From Triplophysa rosa (Eukaryota > Chordata > Actinopteri > Cypriniformes > Nemacheilidae), in assembly GCF_024868665.1 (NCBI RefSeq), contig NC_079895.1:6517069-6581068 (forward strand): 64,000 nucleotides of DNA, read 5' to 3'. The number at the start of each line of letters is the position of its first letter. Position 1 is the first letter of the stretch. The notes beneath the pieces are model-generated. The model saw nothing but the letters and a program-made list of their open reading frames with translations. It did no database searches and was not told the DNA's origin. This document shows positions 21,359 to 36,300 of the stretch, piece after piece. Both the position numbers and the translations under genes were made by a program.

Positions 21359-24300
21359 TCAGTTTGACTGAGGATGGACCATCTTGTCTGTGGTGGTGGT
21401 GATGAAGGAGGAGTGATGGTAACGATCGCGAAGGGCAAAGTCTGCATTTTCTTCTGTCAGCTGCTTGGTCTCCATGCCAACAGAGGACAAAGAGGGTGTC
21501 ACCACGATCTGATCCTGAAGGGCCCCTTCCCTAAAAAGACAGGCCAATCTTTGGTGACGTGAGGTTCGGTATTGTGTATGTGCATATAGATGTACTTTAT
21601 TGTCACAGTATCTACAGTATACTGCACTGCCACACACTCATAGGTGCAATAGTCAATTTATAAATGCAGTCATGGAAGTGCATCACTCCATCCATTTGCC
21701 AATTTTGAATCAGGACTAGTCCTACCTTCCCAAATTACTCAGAGAGGTCTTGAACCACCTGAAGAAGCTGAAACCTGCTGCTGCACCTGCGGGTGGAGAA
21801 ATGTCTTTTTAAAGAAAAGTCATATAAACTAAACCTGGTAGCCCAATTGTGCAACACAAACATTATGATGATCAATCGAATTAGACATTTACATTAAGGC
21901 ATTTAGCAGACGCTTTTATCCAAAAGTGACTTACAAAACTGAGGAAACATTGAAACAATAAATCTTAAGGAAACAATAATACAGAAATTCAATAACAGAA
22001 ATTCATGTCATCTCAATATCAGCACTATGGCCAACGGAGTCAAAAATGATGACTCGAAATGCTCAGGGCTGCGTTTCCCAAAAGCATTGTAAGCCTACGT
22101 TGATCGTAGCACCATTGGTGACAATGGTTCTAAGATCAACTTAAGGTTACGAGGCTTTTGGGAAACACAGCCAAGGTCAGTTGCTGAAATAGGCAATTCG
22201 GAAATCTGCAAATTACTGTATGGCCCCTGGGATTTCAAAAAAATGATTCAATCAAATTACAATTTGGTACAGTTACCTGTTGGCAAACCTGGGCTTGCTG
22301 TTCCAATGTAGAGGAAGAGGATAAGTGCTACTGTAATGTTAACCAAGGCGTACATCCACTGGATGACAAACATTATCATAAGAGAGCACAATGCCTGAAT
22401 AAAGAACATAAGTCATCAAGTTATTTTTTTATAAATGTAATGAATTGCTTATACAGTATATTGTAGATGTTTTTCCAAAACTTACACCAATTAACGAAAC
22501 CCAGTGGTTACAAAGCTTTTCATAGACTGAACCTTGAATTGATTTGATTTCTTCAAGGCTTGGTTCTGGCCCTGTGAATGACAGATTTTTAACAGATTGC
22601 AATCTCTTTATTGAGGCATTATTTCATGTGTCATATACTCACCATTCCTGTCTATATGCTCTCTTGGGAGCTGTTCAAGTTCAGCCGAGCCAGAATTAGG
22701 CAAGGACTGTTTCCTCTTGTCTACTCTTGTAAGGTCAGACTCCTTAAGTCCTATCTGTCTGCTCATATCATCATCAAATCGAATAGTTTGTTCTGGCACT
22801 CTCTCACTTTTCCCTTTATCTAACTGTGCATTACTGTTCAAGTCCAACCCAAAACTGTTCAGCAGTGTTTCTTTAGCTGGAATCTTTGATTTCCTGCCTC
22901 GGCCTTTAGAGACAGGAATAGACACTCTCTGTTCTTCAACATTGTCTGTGCTGGTCAATGGAAATATCTGGTTCATGTCTTTGGTGAACTCCAGTAAAGT
23001 GCCATTCATAGGTTCACTGATGGCTCCCTCGCTGCCGTAAGAGGGGTGAGAGCTGGACACGAGCGTTTTCCTGGAGCTCGACCTTTTGATTGGCATCTTC
23101 CCTTGCTGGACCTGCAGCTCATAGCTTTTCACCACACAGAAGTAGCAATAGTCAATTACGCTGTATGTCAGCATGAAGTTGATGGTAACGATGGGAGCCA
23201 AGACATTGACCTGGCCGATGAAAATGAAGGCCATGGAGATTAAACTGGTCAGACAGATGGCAGCCAAAGGGGTCTTATTGGCCCCACGCTGTAAAACAGA
23301 GAGTTGAGAGGATAAAGACGTTATGGCTCTGTGAGTTGCCTACTGCCTACATACAGTACGTACCATTGTGAAATGAAGTGAAATGTGAAATAAAACATTA
23401 CAATTTGACATCAAACTGACTTTTTTTGCAACAGCCTTTGCATCAGGGGCATGTCCGTCATGCCTCAAAATGCTGCCTATGTAAACTAAATTTAGAAACA
23501 GCACCTGTGTAAATTAAAACTTGATCAATGATCAGAGTGAATTATCTTATTTATAAATGTGATAATATTTAATCATTTAATATTAATTTAATTTTGTATA
23601 ACTGACATTATTAAAAAGATCTATTTCACAATGTACGTTTATTAGTTTGGTTTCTAAGCACTCCATCCTTAACCATTTCCAGCTTATGTAATAAGTGAGC
23701 ATAAACATTCAAGTTAAAACGTTCCAAGAACAACTTATTTCAAGAGTTCTACCTCACCCAAGACTGGCAATTACCCAGAAGCCCTCACAAGAGTAGGCTC
23801 TGGGACGGAGGCTGAGCTGGATTGCCCGCATTACTGCTACTGACTGGCACAGCTCCAAACCCACCTGGGTTGGTCTTTTCTGTGCTTCCTGCATTTGTTC
23901 TAGTACTTTGATTCAGGCTGAGATGTCTGAGGCGAGCTTGTAGCCCGTAGAGAGGGGTCAGGCAGAGCTCATGCGAGGGAAAGGGTGTGCTGTGCTTTCT
24001 GTAAGCCACAACTGTTCACTTCATTCCTTCGTGTTTTTGGAGTGCACTCGGTTGCACTATAATTAGGAACTTGTCCTGTCCTCGGTAAAGCACTCAGTGT
24101 GCATAAGTTAAAAAAAAAAGTAAACGATTCATTAAAGTGGCACGAAGTGCATGAAAAAGAAATGTTTTTAATCACCCGCACATCATTTCTGGTGTGATCA
24201 GTATCTGAAAGAACCCATTTTAAGATTGTTTCTGGTTAACGATTAGTTGATATCTACTGTAACTCAATTATGAAAAACCTACAATATGAACAAATCCATT

Positions 24301-27300
24301 GTGTATAGTATAATACCACCAGTGCTCAAGAATGTAAAAAATAATAAATGTTATTTTGAGCAACATATGTCATATGTATGGACTGGAAAACTATGTTTTT
24401 TATTTAGCAATAAGTCTTCTATAGAAAAAAATAAATACTAAATCATAAATCATTTGTGGCTGGACAACAATGGCATAAAGCCATCCTGAACACGTTCATG
24501 TTTTAACAATAAATCATGCTAATATGGTTATTTCCCCACAGTATTAATACTAACCCCTTTCCCAAGAAACCCGAGAGCTGGGATGACTCTCTCCTGGGCG
24601 ATACACTGGAGGATCCTGGGTGCTCCATACAGGCCGCCCATGCAGGAGGCCAGGGAGGAGATGTAGAGACCCAGCAAAAACAGGAAACCAACCAAGGAGA
24701 CCTGGGAAAAAACAAAACACAGAGGGGAAGAGAGTGTAGAGTGCTCCACCCAGCTCTGTTCCGCTTGGCCAGACGAAAAGAGTTTTTACTGTGTTGAAGG
24801 TAAATCAAAGAAACCAACCTGACAGAAGGTATACGCAAACACCACGAGAGAGCAGGCAATTACAACCAATTACAAGAAGGGTGTTACAAGAAACCCGGAA
24901 AATGCACTTCTCACCTGCTCAGTCACATGACAATTCGCACTTATATAATCATTACAATAGAATAAAATAAATATTTTTACAATGCCAATTGATCGAATGT
25001 TTTCGTGTTTTTTCTTTGTCTTCTTTCTGTTCTCATCATCTCCCACTCTGTGTAGTGAAGAAGCGATCTTGATCTATCTGTCAAGTTAGCTACAATTTAT
25101 GTGAACTTGTGTGTGTGTGTGTGTGTGTGAATATCTTGTGTGTGCACGCGTGATGCATCTACGCGATCACTTTAACAGCCGAAACTTATACAACTTTGTA
25201 TCATCTGGTCACCATACAGACACGTATGATATCATTCGAAGTTGTAAGTGTTTACAATTGATTGTATAGATCCACGATAACCCCAAAACATTATGCTTTT
25301 GTAAAATAAAGGAAGCCAAAAGGATGCACTTTATGCCGTCTGTGAACTGTCTCTCTCCGTTCACAGAAGCAATGCAGGTGCGTGTATGATGTGACGTTAT
25401 GTGAGTGATGTTGTGCTGTTTATGCTGCCATTTACAGCATTTTTAATGCATCAGACACTATAATCCCTGAACCTCCTAAAGGGCAACAAAACGTATTTTG
25501 GCTTTAACACCTGTTATTAACTCAGAGATATGGATTCGGACAGCAATTAAATTACCACACAACCTTGGTGATTGTCAAAAAACAGTAGGTAATTCGGCCG
25601 GGGATTTTGGATTCAGCAATAAAATCACCAATGTAGCCTTGTAAATGGTGAAAATATCATACGTCCCTATGAGAAACAATTACCATCCGAATAGGGCTTA
25701 AGACTTAGTCTGACTAGCTAAAGTCAGTGAAGAAAGCTGTTTCATAAAATAAGCTCATGGTTGTCTTTAGTAAGACAGTCTAAATCACACTGCTTTGTGG
25801 AAAAAGTAAGACACTGAACAACTTAAAACAAAATGGCTGACAATAGGCACTCAACCCAGTTTTTCTTTGCTGAAAATATTTGCATATTAGAGGATTACAA
25901 TGCTGCCTAATCAATTAAAATGAACAAATTAAGCGATTACAGTGCAAAAATAATAAACACAAGGCTTGGACTACAGTAACTGAGTAAATTAATGTAGTAA
26001 TCAGTCAGTTTCATGAACACATGAGTCAAAAATTTCTTTTGCACAAAGGTCTTTCAGTGGATTTTATTTCTCTTTAAAAACCTTTCCTCTTCTTGTTGGC
26101 CTTTTTAAAAAATATATTTGCTATAGCACAATACAAATCTTATTTTGATTTAAATTCAGTTCCAGTTCAAACCAGTTCAAACCAGAACATACATCATGAC
26201 ATTACTGCATTAAATGATTCTACATCAAGATAGTGTTCATCTTGTGTCATCAGTAGCGTTATCATGGAAACCAGCAAACTTTCAGCTGCTCTAGATTCAA
26301 AAGTGGCCAGGCCTGACTTGTTTTGTACTATTAGCAAGATATTTTAATAAAAGAGCAATATTTATTTATTTATTGTTTCACTCTTAACGACATCCCAGCA
26401 TCTAAGGCTATATTCATGGCGAGAACTAGTCAATCTACACACATCCATACACAAGTCGGGGAAGGGGCAATTTTAGAGTCTTCAATTAAACGGATAGTTC
26501 ACCAGAAAATGAAAATTCTGTCATGAATTACTCACTCTCTAGTTATTCCAAACCTGTATAAATTTCTTTGTTTGATAAAAACAAACTTGAAGAAAGATAT
26601 TTGGACGAATGCTTGTAACCAAAAAGTGACCCCATTTGACTACCGTACCATAGTATGAAACATGGCAATGGTAGTCAAAGGAACCCCAGAACTTTTTGCT
26701 GTCCTACATTCCTCAAAATATCTCATTTTGTGTTCAACAGAACAAAAAAAATAAAGTAATTTTTCCTATTATGGTAGTCAATGGGGTCCAAGAATTGTTT
26801 GGTTATAAGGATTCTTCCAAATATATTTCTCTGTGTTCATCAGAACAAAGAAATTTAAACAGATTTGGAACAACTCAAAGGTGAGTAAAATGATGACACT
26901 TGGGGGGGGACTATCCCTTTAACCTAACCTGCATGTCTTTGGGCTGTGGGAGGTTATAAAAGGGCAATAAGAAGCGGAAAAGTTTACAAAGACCATGCAC
27001 CATCTGAATTCAGGGCGTCTGGCGTTCAAAAAGGCCTTATATGCATGACAGTAAATGCTAATGTAACATTTTATCTGTAGATAAATAATATCGTCTGAAC
27101 TGAAAGAAAGATTTGAGAATGAGTTTAAATAGTGAATAGACTATCCTTTGAAGCCTGGCAAAACAACAGATTACCTTTTCCGCTATCAAGAAATCATAAC
27201 GCAGCGCCTCTCTGGTGCAAATGGCTCCCAGCAAGAACACAAAGACAAGATACAGGAACCACCTGCGGATTCCCATGCAAGAATGAAGGTTAAATTTATT

Positions 27301-30300
27301 ATATTTATAGAGCATTATGCAACAAATACATTAAACCTTAGATTAAATACAACACAGAAAAAGTTGCCTGCAACTGTTAAGTGGCTATATTTTAATAACT
27401 CACAAAATTTGTATTTACAATTGGTACTATTTTTAAGCCCTACCATAAATGAAGTGCAGTCAACCCAACAGAGGTTAAAGTGATAGTTCACCCAAAAATG
27501 AAAATTCTGTCATCATTTACTCACCCTCTTGTCATTTCAAACCTTTATGACTTTCTTTCTTCCGCCTAACACACAAGTAGATATTTTGAAGAAAGTTGGT
27601 AACCGAACAGCACTGGCCCCCATTCACTTCTATTGTATGGACACAAAAAACCAATGCAAGTGAATGGGGGCCAGTTAACAACATTCTTCAAAATATCTTC
27701 TTTTGTGGTCTACAGAAGAAAGTCATACAGGTTTGAAATGACAAGAGGGTAAGTTAACGATGATGAATTTTTGGGTGAACTATCACTAAGTTAAACAAAA
27801 TGAGAGATCATGGTTATTATAGGTGTGGACTGGCAGATACATACGAGACGCAGACAGCAGCAAGAGTTCCCACAGGGATGTTGTGTTCAGGTCTCTGGAG
27901 ATCTGAGCTCATGTTGAATCCTGCCAACACACCTACACAGAGAGACACAGAGAGAGAGAGAATTACTGTGCAAACATGCCTTGAGACAAGGGTCCATTCA
28001 AAACCTGAACAGCGGATATCATAACATATCCCAGAGCTAACTCAAAGTAAAAACGTCCTCACTTGTTTTGTAAGTGCATATGAGAAAGGAATGGAAACAT
28101 CTTTATTTCTTTATATACAAAAGAAGTGTGATTTAAGAAAGGATTTCTGTGAAATCTGCTTTCTAAATCAAATCACAGCTTTTAACATAGGACATCAAGT
28201 ATTTGAGGCTGTCTGGGCATTCTAGTATCAACATTGTTTAATCAGTGGTTATATCACAGTTTATTCATGTTCTGTAGTCACCTGTCGCCGCAGGAAAGAA
28301 AACCCCAAACACAGTGAAGAAAGTCTCGCCAGTCGTGTAGTCTGGCAGTGTGTTCTTATGCAGCAGTTCCTCCGAATAGCCAACGAATCCATGCTCTGCA
28401 ATAAACAGATTAGTTCAAAACAATGAAAGATATCTGTTTATTACAATGTCAGCAAGCATGAAACATTACAGAGTGTTTTTTGGGGAAAGCCTGCACTGAA
28501 ACAGATAAGAATCAAATTCATCACCGAGTACATCATAGCCTTCGGTCACAGAGAATAACAGACATTACACACATAGCACACTGTCTACAAGCAGAAATAT
28601 TCAGGAAAAATCAGCCCGATCAGTCTAAATATTTTATATGTATTGTGCACATGTACAAGGAAACATTCCTCAGCTCATGACCACATAGAGAAGTGTTTCC
28701 CGAACATGCAATAGTGATCTCCCACACGTTCAAATACAATAACCTCCCACCCTAAAATCAAAGCAGATTCGATAGGGTTCTGTGTGTGAGAGGGAAGACT
28801 TCAATCTCTCATGTGAAATATTACACACCAGGTTTGGACTCCTTAGCCACGCATGGGCTGACCGCCATCGCCCCTTATGTAACAACCCGGGGGGACAGAC
28901 ACCCCACCAAGATGCGTGCGAACCCAGGGCCGGCCTTTCCTTGGGAATACATGCCAAGTTCAATAGCTCTGCAGTGTGGACATGATTGAGGGAATGCTGG
29001 ACTGAGCTCTGGGTGTGTTCACAGGCAAACAAAACAAGGCAAGAACAGGCGCAGCTGAATATTTACACAAACATTACTGAGAGATATCACAATTGTACTG
29101 TAACGTCAAATGAGAATGCTATTTTAACTCAGGGTGACAAAGTGAATGTTTGGATAGCACTGATGGAATATTTTTTCGGAGGTTTGTGTAGTTTTAAACA
29201 ACTTTTTTGTACACTTGAGGTTTGTATTGTACAGTGTATTAAATGCCACAAGTATGTGCTCTTGGTTAGTGCACCCAAAACACGTCATCGTTTGCTCCCT
29301 ACACTAGTTCTTTATTCATTAAATGCAAAAAAACTGGACGAATGACTTCTATGACACTGGTGTTATTTTCCCTTTTTCCTTTTATTTTCCATTATATGGA
29401 ATTGTGGCTCAAACATTCTTCAGGGTGAGAGAATGATAACTTCAAAAAGTGTGGTTAAAGTGTGTAATTCTTTGGAGGATCTATTGACAGAAATGCAATA
29501 TAATATACATAACTATGTCATCAAGTGTATAAAGACCTTACAAAATGAAGCGTTGTTTTCACAACCTGAGAATGAGCGACACCACGGGTTCCCTTGCATG
29601 GAATTCACCATGTTGTTTCTACAGTAGCCCTACACGGACAAACTGCTCTACAGAGTGCGTTTCGTAAATACGTTATGTCCTTCTGCAAAGAAATGAAAAT
29701 GTGACGACATCTTAGCCCTGTGTCAGCCACCGTAGGGCTTCGAAAGGGAGGGGAGTAGTGAGCCGCTAAAATTCATACACTGGACCTTTAAACTACATTA
29801 GCATTAATATGCACGTCTTAGACTGAAGCATAAAAATATAAGAGTACACTAATCTGAGTGTCTGATAACAATTATATCGTTTGGAAGGAATTTGCAACAG
29901 TGCATATGGTTCATTGCAGTAGCTGAAATTCTCCTTGACCCCCAGAGATAGCATACAGAAATGGGAAAAAAGAAATGGGTGGCTTGGGAGGTATCTAACC
30001 TATGCAAAGACAAGGCACGTATCCAAACAGAGATCTACAGGACCTGGCTATGCAAGAGAATGATCCATTTCCCTCTTGGTTATCTTGTGATGGGAAAGAA
30101 TGCGTTCTCTTGGATTAATGACATGTTTATCCGAAAGGAAGTCACCACCCTTTCAGAAGCCCTGTCTGTTCCTACACTTCCAAGTCACAGTTCTTAGCTA
30201 GAAGGGGAGAGTTAGAGAATAAGAAATGCAAGAGATCAGACTAAAAAGATTAAGAAAGTTAGCTAAAATAGATCTTGTCTAATGCAAAACAATGCATCAT

Positions 30301-33300
30301 ACAGTAACATCTAACATGATAGTGTATATGCATGTCCACATTGATACATTTCATGCAAGTATAAATGACAAGATGTATTGAAACAGGAGATCACAGCACA
30401 TGCGTTGCTGTGGCCCACCCTGCCATGTTTTTAAGCAATTTGACTGCAGTTGAATATTTATAGTGGGAGTTCTTCTGATCTAAAGGTTTCTAAAGGAAGT
30501 GATGATGTGGACTTTGCTAGTGAGGAGTTCGGATCTGCTTCCTGCCTGCTCCTTTGTCTCAGGCCAAAAATGTGGGTGAGCCCGGTCAACACCCTTCACC
30601 CAAAACTATGAGCGCATGTCAGTTTCCTGTCCAATTCAGTGTGTTTAAATAAGTGTCTTTTGCATTTAAGTAGAGAGCTGAGGAACAGAACATACCCCTC
30701 AACCAAGGGAACAAGAGACGTGGTATAAAAACGCATCACACCATCAATCAAACGTGAGTGAAAAAACAAGTATGCAGCCTGAAAATAAGTCAGATGATTA
30801 ACTTATGTGCAGACTTTCTTTTTTGCCAATTTTTATACACAATATTACTCCCTCCCAGATTAAGATTGACAGAATGAGTAGTATTTTTAAGAACTGAACT
30901 CAGAACCCATTTTAAAGGGATAGTTAACACAAAAATAAAAATTCTGTCATCATTTGTTCACTGTCATGTCCTTTAAAACCTGTAAATAGCTATTTTTTAA
31001 TGATTTTTAATGATGGGCTAATGATTTTTGGTTACCAACGTTCTTCAAAATAGTTCTGCAGAAGAAAGTCAAACAGGTTTGGAATATGCATGAGGGTGAG
31101 TAAATGATGAAATAATATTAAGCTATTCCTTTAATATCCAGTTCAATTCCTAAACATTAATGAATGATTATTTAGCCTACATTTAAGATCATAAATTAAA
31201 TTTCTGTGATCCTGTGGGGAGAACACTTGAAGAAAACTGTAATTAGCCCAAAAGCCTGCAATATAGAGCTGATATAGAGATTACAAACTGAAAGAGACCA
31301 AATTCTTCAAATCCTGGACTTGCCCAACCCTGAACAAAAATTGAAACAATAACAGCAATTAAAAGTCTAGAGCAGTAGTGAACCTCACAGAAAGCTCAGC
31401 GCTCCTCTTGTGTGGTAAGAGAGGCACAAAAAAAGAGACCGAAAACTAAGAGGTGCTCTCATTTTTTTAATCTAGCACAAATGTGTTCATGGCAATGGTA
31501 TGAACTATGAAAACTCTAGTGGGTTGTTCTTTATCTTTTCCAAAAAAAACAACACACGCGGTTTCTGACAATCTCATATTAATCTTGAGTACCTATAGAG
31601 TATTGCATACTTCATATCTTCAAAGAGTATTTAGTTTGATCACATTTATAAAAGATAGATACAGCTGTACCATTTTTTCCGAAAGCATACGGCGCGTGCG
31701 GGGGGGAGGGGTAGGCTGAACTGAAGCACATGCGCACCCATTGCCAACAAAACATAGACATCAGTTTCACTCACCGCATGCGGTTCATGTCCGGCAACTT
31801 TTAGCGCTGGGACGGCTCCATATATCAGTTTCAAACGATCTCCAAATCCAGCGTTATATCCACCGTTTATATAACATTCATCACCCAAATGCAGTGAACA
31901 AACAAACACCTGAACTTCGCGAACTTATGCTCTCTCTCTCCTGCACACAAGTGAAAATGACGTCTGCACATGCTCCTTCTCCTGCTCTCCTTGCTGCCGC
32001 GTGGGCGTGCCGCGTGCTTTTCCGGGAGAATTGTCCAATAAGCGACTAAGAAAAATTGTTATGAAACAGTTTTATATGTTCGAAAAAAACTTTCCGAAAC
32101 CTATACTATCACTGGGGGAGTGTATCGAGCACAGAAATACTACGTAATACGCCCAACTCGTTTTTTGACAACTTGACCATGTTAAGCATGAGAAGACAGC
32201 ACGTTTAACATTGTAAAGAAGTCAGAATGCATGACACACCATTGCAACACCCCTTTAACAAAACAAGTGTACCTTAAATAACAAAAGTAGGTAGCAGTAT
32301 TAAAGGGACAGTTGACCCAAAAATAAAATCTATATAACTCAAGCATATCCATTCCCAAAAAATATTCACAACCAAGATACACTGCCCGTCCAAAAAAAAG
32401 TCACCACATGGATTTAACTCAGCAAATAGGTAAGAGCCTCACATTAGATTGGAGGTCAGGTTCAGCAACATCATGTGCCCAAAGAATGAGGTCAGCTGAC
32501 TACCTGAATATACTGAATGACCAGGTTATTACATCAATGGGTTTATTTCTTCCCTGATGGCACAGGCATATTCCAAGATGACAATGCCAGGATTCATCGG
32601 GCTCAAATTGTGAAAGAGCGGTTCAGGGAGCATGAGACATCATTTTCACACATGGATTGGCCACCACAGTGTCCAGACCTTAACCCCTTTGAGAATCTTT
32701 GTAATGTGCTGGAGAAGACTTCTCCAATCATCAATACAAGTTCTTGGTGAGAAATGAATGCAACTCTGGTCGGGAATAATTGTTGGACGGGAATACATTG
32801 CAGAAGCTTATCGAAACGATGCCACAGCGAATGCGTGCCGTAATCAAAGCTGAAGGCGGTCCAACTAAATATTAGAGTGTGTGACTTTTTTGGGACAGGC
32901 AGTGTATGTGCTCTGCCCCTGAGCATTCTTTTCAGGCTTTACAATGTCACAAATTGAGGATGTGCCGGGTAGAGCTGTAATCGGGCCTTAAAAGTTAGGC
33001 CCGACAGTGCCCGAGCCCGACAGAATTCGGCCTGAGCCCGACAAGTACATTTTGATTGACAGCTTTTTAAAAGCCAGAACCCGTTTACAGCCCGACATTA
33101 GGCTATTCAAATGTGAGCACGCACACAGCTTTTTGTCAAGAATGAGTCATTTATACATGTTTTAACATAATTTATTAATGACTAACGTAGGCTATAGGCC
33201 ACTTGGATGCTGGAACAAAGAAATAAATAAGTCCTCTGTAACATCGTAACATCTCACATATCCCACTGGCTCATTATTCTCATTATGCACATGGTCAAAA

Positions 33301-36300
33301 CTTTTCCACACCTCAGACTTTGCTTTAGTTGCTGGTGCAACCAAAACGTAATCGCCAGAGGCAAGCCTCCGTTTCACCTCCTCAGCCAACCCTCAGCATC
33401 CATTTTTGCATCTTTGTCGAGCTAATCGGAACGCATCACATGACCGCTCATTTACCGCGCAAGCCCGAGCCCGGCCCGAGCCCGTGTAAAATTATAGAAA
33501 TTAAGCCCGAACCCGTCGGGTCACGTCGGGTTCGGGCAAAGATCTTCAGCTCTAGTGCCGGGATCTCTATATAAACCAATAGAAAGCGCACATCCACCGT
33601 AAAAAGCTTTCCTTGCACTGACCACCTGCCCTTGACTACGTGATTACCAGCGTTATCAAAGTGTAAACACATCTGCACAGCAGCTCCTTTTTAACCCACC
33701 CATGCGGCACCCGGCCTAAACCGTGCAAGCCCCTGGAGGCATGCCCAAAGTGAGATCATCCCACAACCACAAAGCTTAATTATAACAACATGGAGGAAAC
33801 AGCACCTCCTTTCCCCCAGACAGAACACACTGCACCCGGGCTCAAGCTCCTAAGGGAGGCGATTAGAGCAAGATGATAGTGGCAGTAGCACTAATGTCCC
33901 ATGTTCAGCATCCTGGCTTTCGTGGAAGAAAGAGAGAATGCCATCTTTCTAAAAGTCTTGTGTCTTTATAGGACAGGAAGCCAGTAATCAAGAGAACAGG
34001 AAGAGTTGGGATGGATTTCCTGCAAACCCAGTGTGAAAGTACACAGTGACCTCGTCTGAAGTGGTCAGCCACACACAATAAAAAAGTGAATGCATGCTTT
34101 CTTTGTCCTCAGTGTAAACGACTTGTTGTTAGCTCATATGAATTCTTGCAGTATAATTGACTGTTTTGTTATACTTAAAATAATCTTAGCTGTTTTTGAT
34201 TACACCTTGGTACAGATGTATAAAGACAAGCAGACAGGAAAGACAAATGCTCCCACCCCCATGTTTGTTCAACATCTATTTTTTTATGATACGGAATTGT
34301 TATACTTTTGTGACTATATTAGGAAGCGACCCGGTGCTCCCAATGGCCTTGCGCTCCTTTTCCAGCAGAACATGAGACCTGATAGAAATCTTACAAACTT
34401 TTGCCAGCTTATCTGCGGCAAAACACTGGCTTCCACTCTTTAAGTCAGGAGCTTTTATGGAAACTAGAGAATGTAAATAAATGCGAAGTACTATTAGTAC
34501 AAAACAAATGGCATAATGATTTATGTTTTACAAAACACATTCGATAGCATCATTTGGACACGCCACCATTTGTATTACCCTGACACCTTCTGGACACTTG
34601 TTGCAAGTGCAATACAGCTAAACATGCTTTTTATAAATATATATAAAAAAACATTAAACTTCATTATGATTAGCAACCAAGTACCTGATTTAAATTATTA
34701 TAACTAAACAATGAAAACCCCAATAAGAAATATCTAGTGACAATATTTGAATACAAATGCAATGTTCAATATAGCAATATATTCAGCAAGCTGAACACCA
34801 AAGAACAAAATTACTCATCTAAACAGTGAGAACTATCTAGAGAAACGTCTGTTGTTGAAAGAAAATTCGACAGCACATATTATTTAGAATAAGATAAATT
34901 GACTAGAACTTTGGTATCCTTGTCCAACAGGTTTGCCAGGAAACGTGCAAAGAAAGAAATGTCAATATAAGAAAGACAAGCAATGTTAAGCAGGAACTGT
35001 GAAAACAGCACTGCAGGGCCTGATTCTCTTACCAATGTGCTTAATTACTTTAAGGGAAAGTTGTGGCTTGTGGTACAGTCACGCGTGTGACAGAAACGTT
35101 TCTCAACAGGTGTATTTGTTTATGATTCAATATTACATTTCTTCATTAAATGTATATGATGCATTAAAGATTGATTTTCATTAAAGAATGATTTTCTCAG
35201 GAATTATCTGGGATACAGGGTTGGTCTGCCCAAAGACCTCAATAAACCAAAGACCAATATTCAAGTGGACAAGTAGAAATGGCTGGGATATATTGTAACT
35301 AGTTCCAAACCAATTAATTTGATAATGCTGTTATCCAACACACCCTCTTAATAAAGTGAAAACCTAAAAGTACAAATGATACATTTCCAAAACCACTGTC
35401 TGACTTCTTCAATTCAAATCGATTTTCTTCAAAACTACAGCAACTAATGGCAATGTGATCAAGACAATTGTTTGAGCAATTAAATATTTTAATATTAATA
35501 TTAAATTAAACAGGTATGGGTTGACGACGCCAAACCAAATCTGATGTAAAGCAGATGCTATAAAGGTACTAGATTCCTAATCGAAAATCCAAAAACGTTT
35601 TTTTACAGTCAGTTAAACTCACCTGGATCTAGATTACTAAATGTCCCAATTACAAAATCCAGAGTGGACATAGCCAATACAGCCAGCAGAACCAACTGAA
35701 GACGTATGATCCATTTAACCCCGGCCAGGTTAATCCCGAGCAGGCCCGACAGAACGGCCACAGAAATCCCCCTCACTGCCCACACGCTCTGTAAACTCAA
35801 CACCTGAGCGATGGACTCTGCAAAACCCGTGATGTACAGAGCTCCAGCGACACACTGGAAACAAGGTCAACAAAAACAGTGAATTACTGAAGTATACAGT
35901 TAACATCATATATGTGATAATTTATGCAAGCCTTGCTCACCTGTCCAAACACGTACAAAAGCCCCACAGTTCCTCCGACTCTTCCTCCGAGCACAGTGGA
36001 CACCATGGAGTAAACCCCACCGTTGCCCACACTGCAGCACTCAGACACCCCTATGCCAGACATCACCGTAACCAAGGCGACCAATACAACCAGTGACACC
36101 AGAAGCATGCCCAGCAAAACTCCTGTGTTACCCTGAAGATATTTAAAATTTACAATGAAGTCAGGAACATATGTTTAAACTGATGTAATGTACATCCTAC
36201 AAAACTCATACAAATATAGCCTACTATATGATGATACACTTACCACAAGCCAGCCAGTCCGTAAAAAGAGCACAACTCCGAAAATGTTGATCATGCAGGT

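Larger units (their letters stand above)
28396..35622 (-). other. slc12a8 intron 5 (7.2 kb)
   Basis: The largest intron of the gene. It contains five elements described separately: a TTAAAGGTCC-family copy, a palindromic MITE, a promoter-like first exon, a deleted Tc1-like element and an hAT element. From 33555 to 35622 I see no recognisable element or exon. Confidence 0.6.

Noticed and set aside
22717..23243. Plus-strand ORFs opposite slc12a8 exon 10
   Set aside because: Antisense to a well-supported conserved coding exon.
29961..30197. 78-residue plus-strand ORF in slc12a8 intron 5 ([16 protein letters not shown]...)
   Set aside because: No family recognised, no splice or polyadenylation context; expected by chance in 7 kb.
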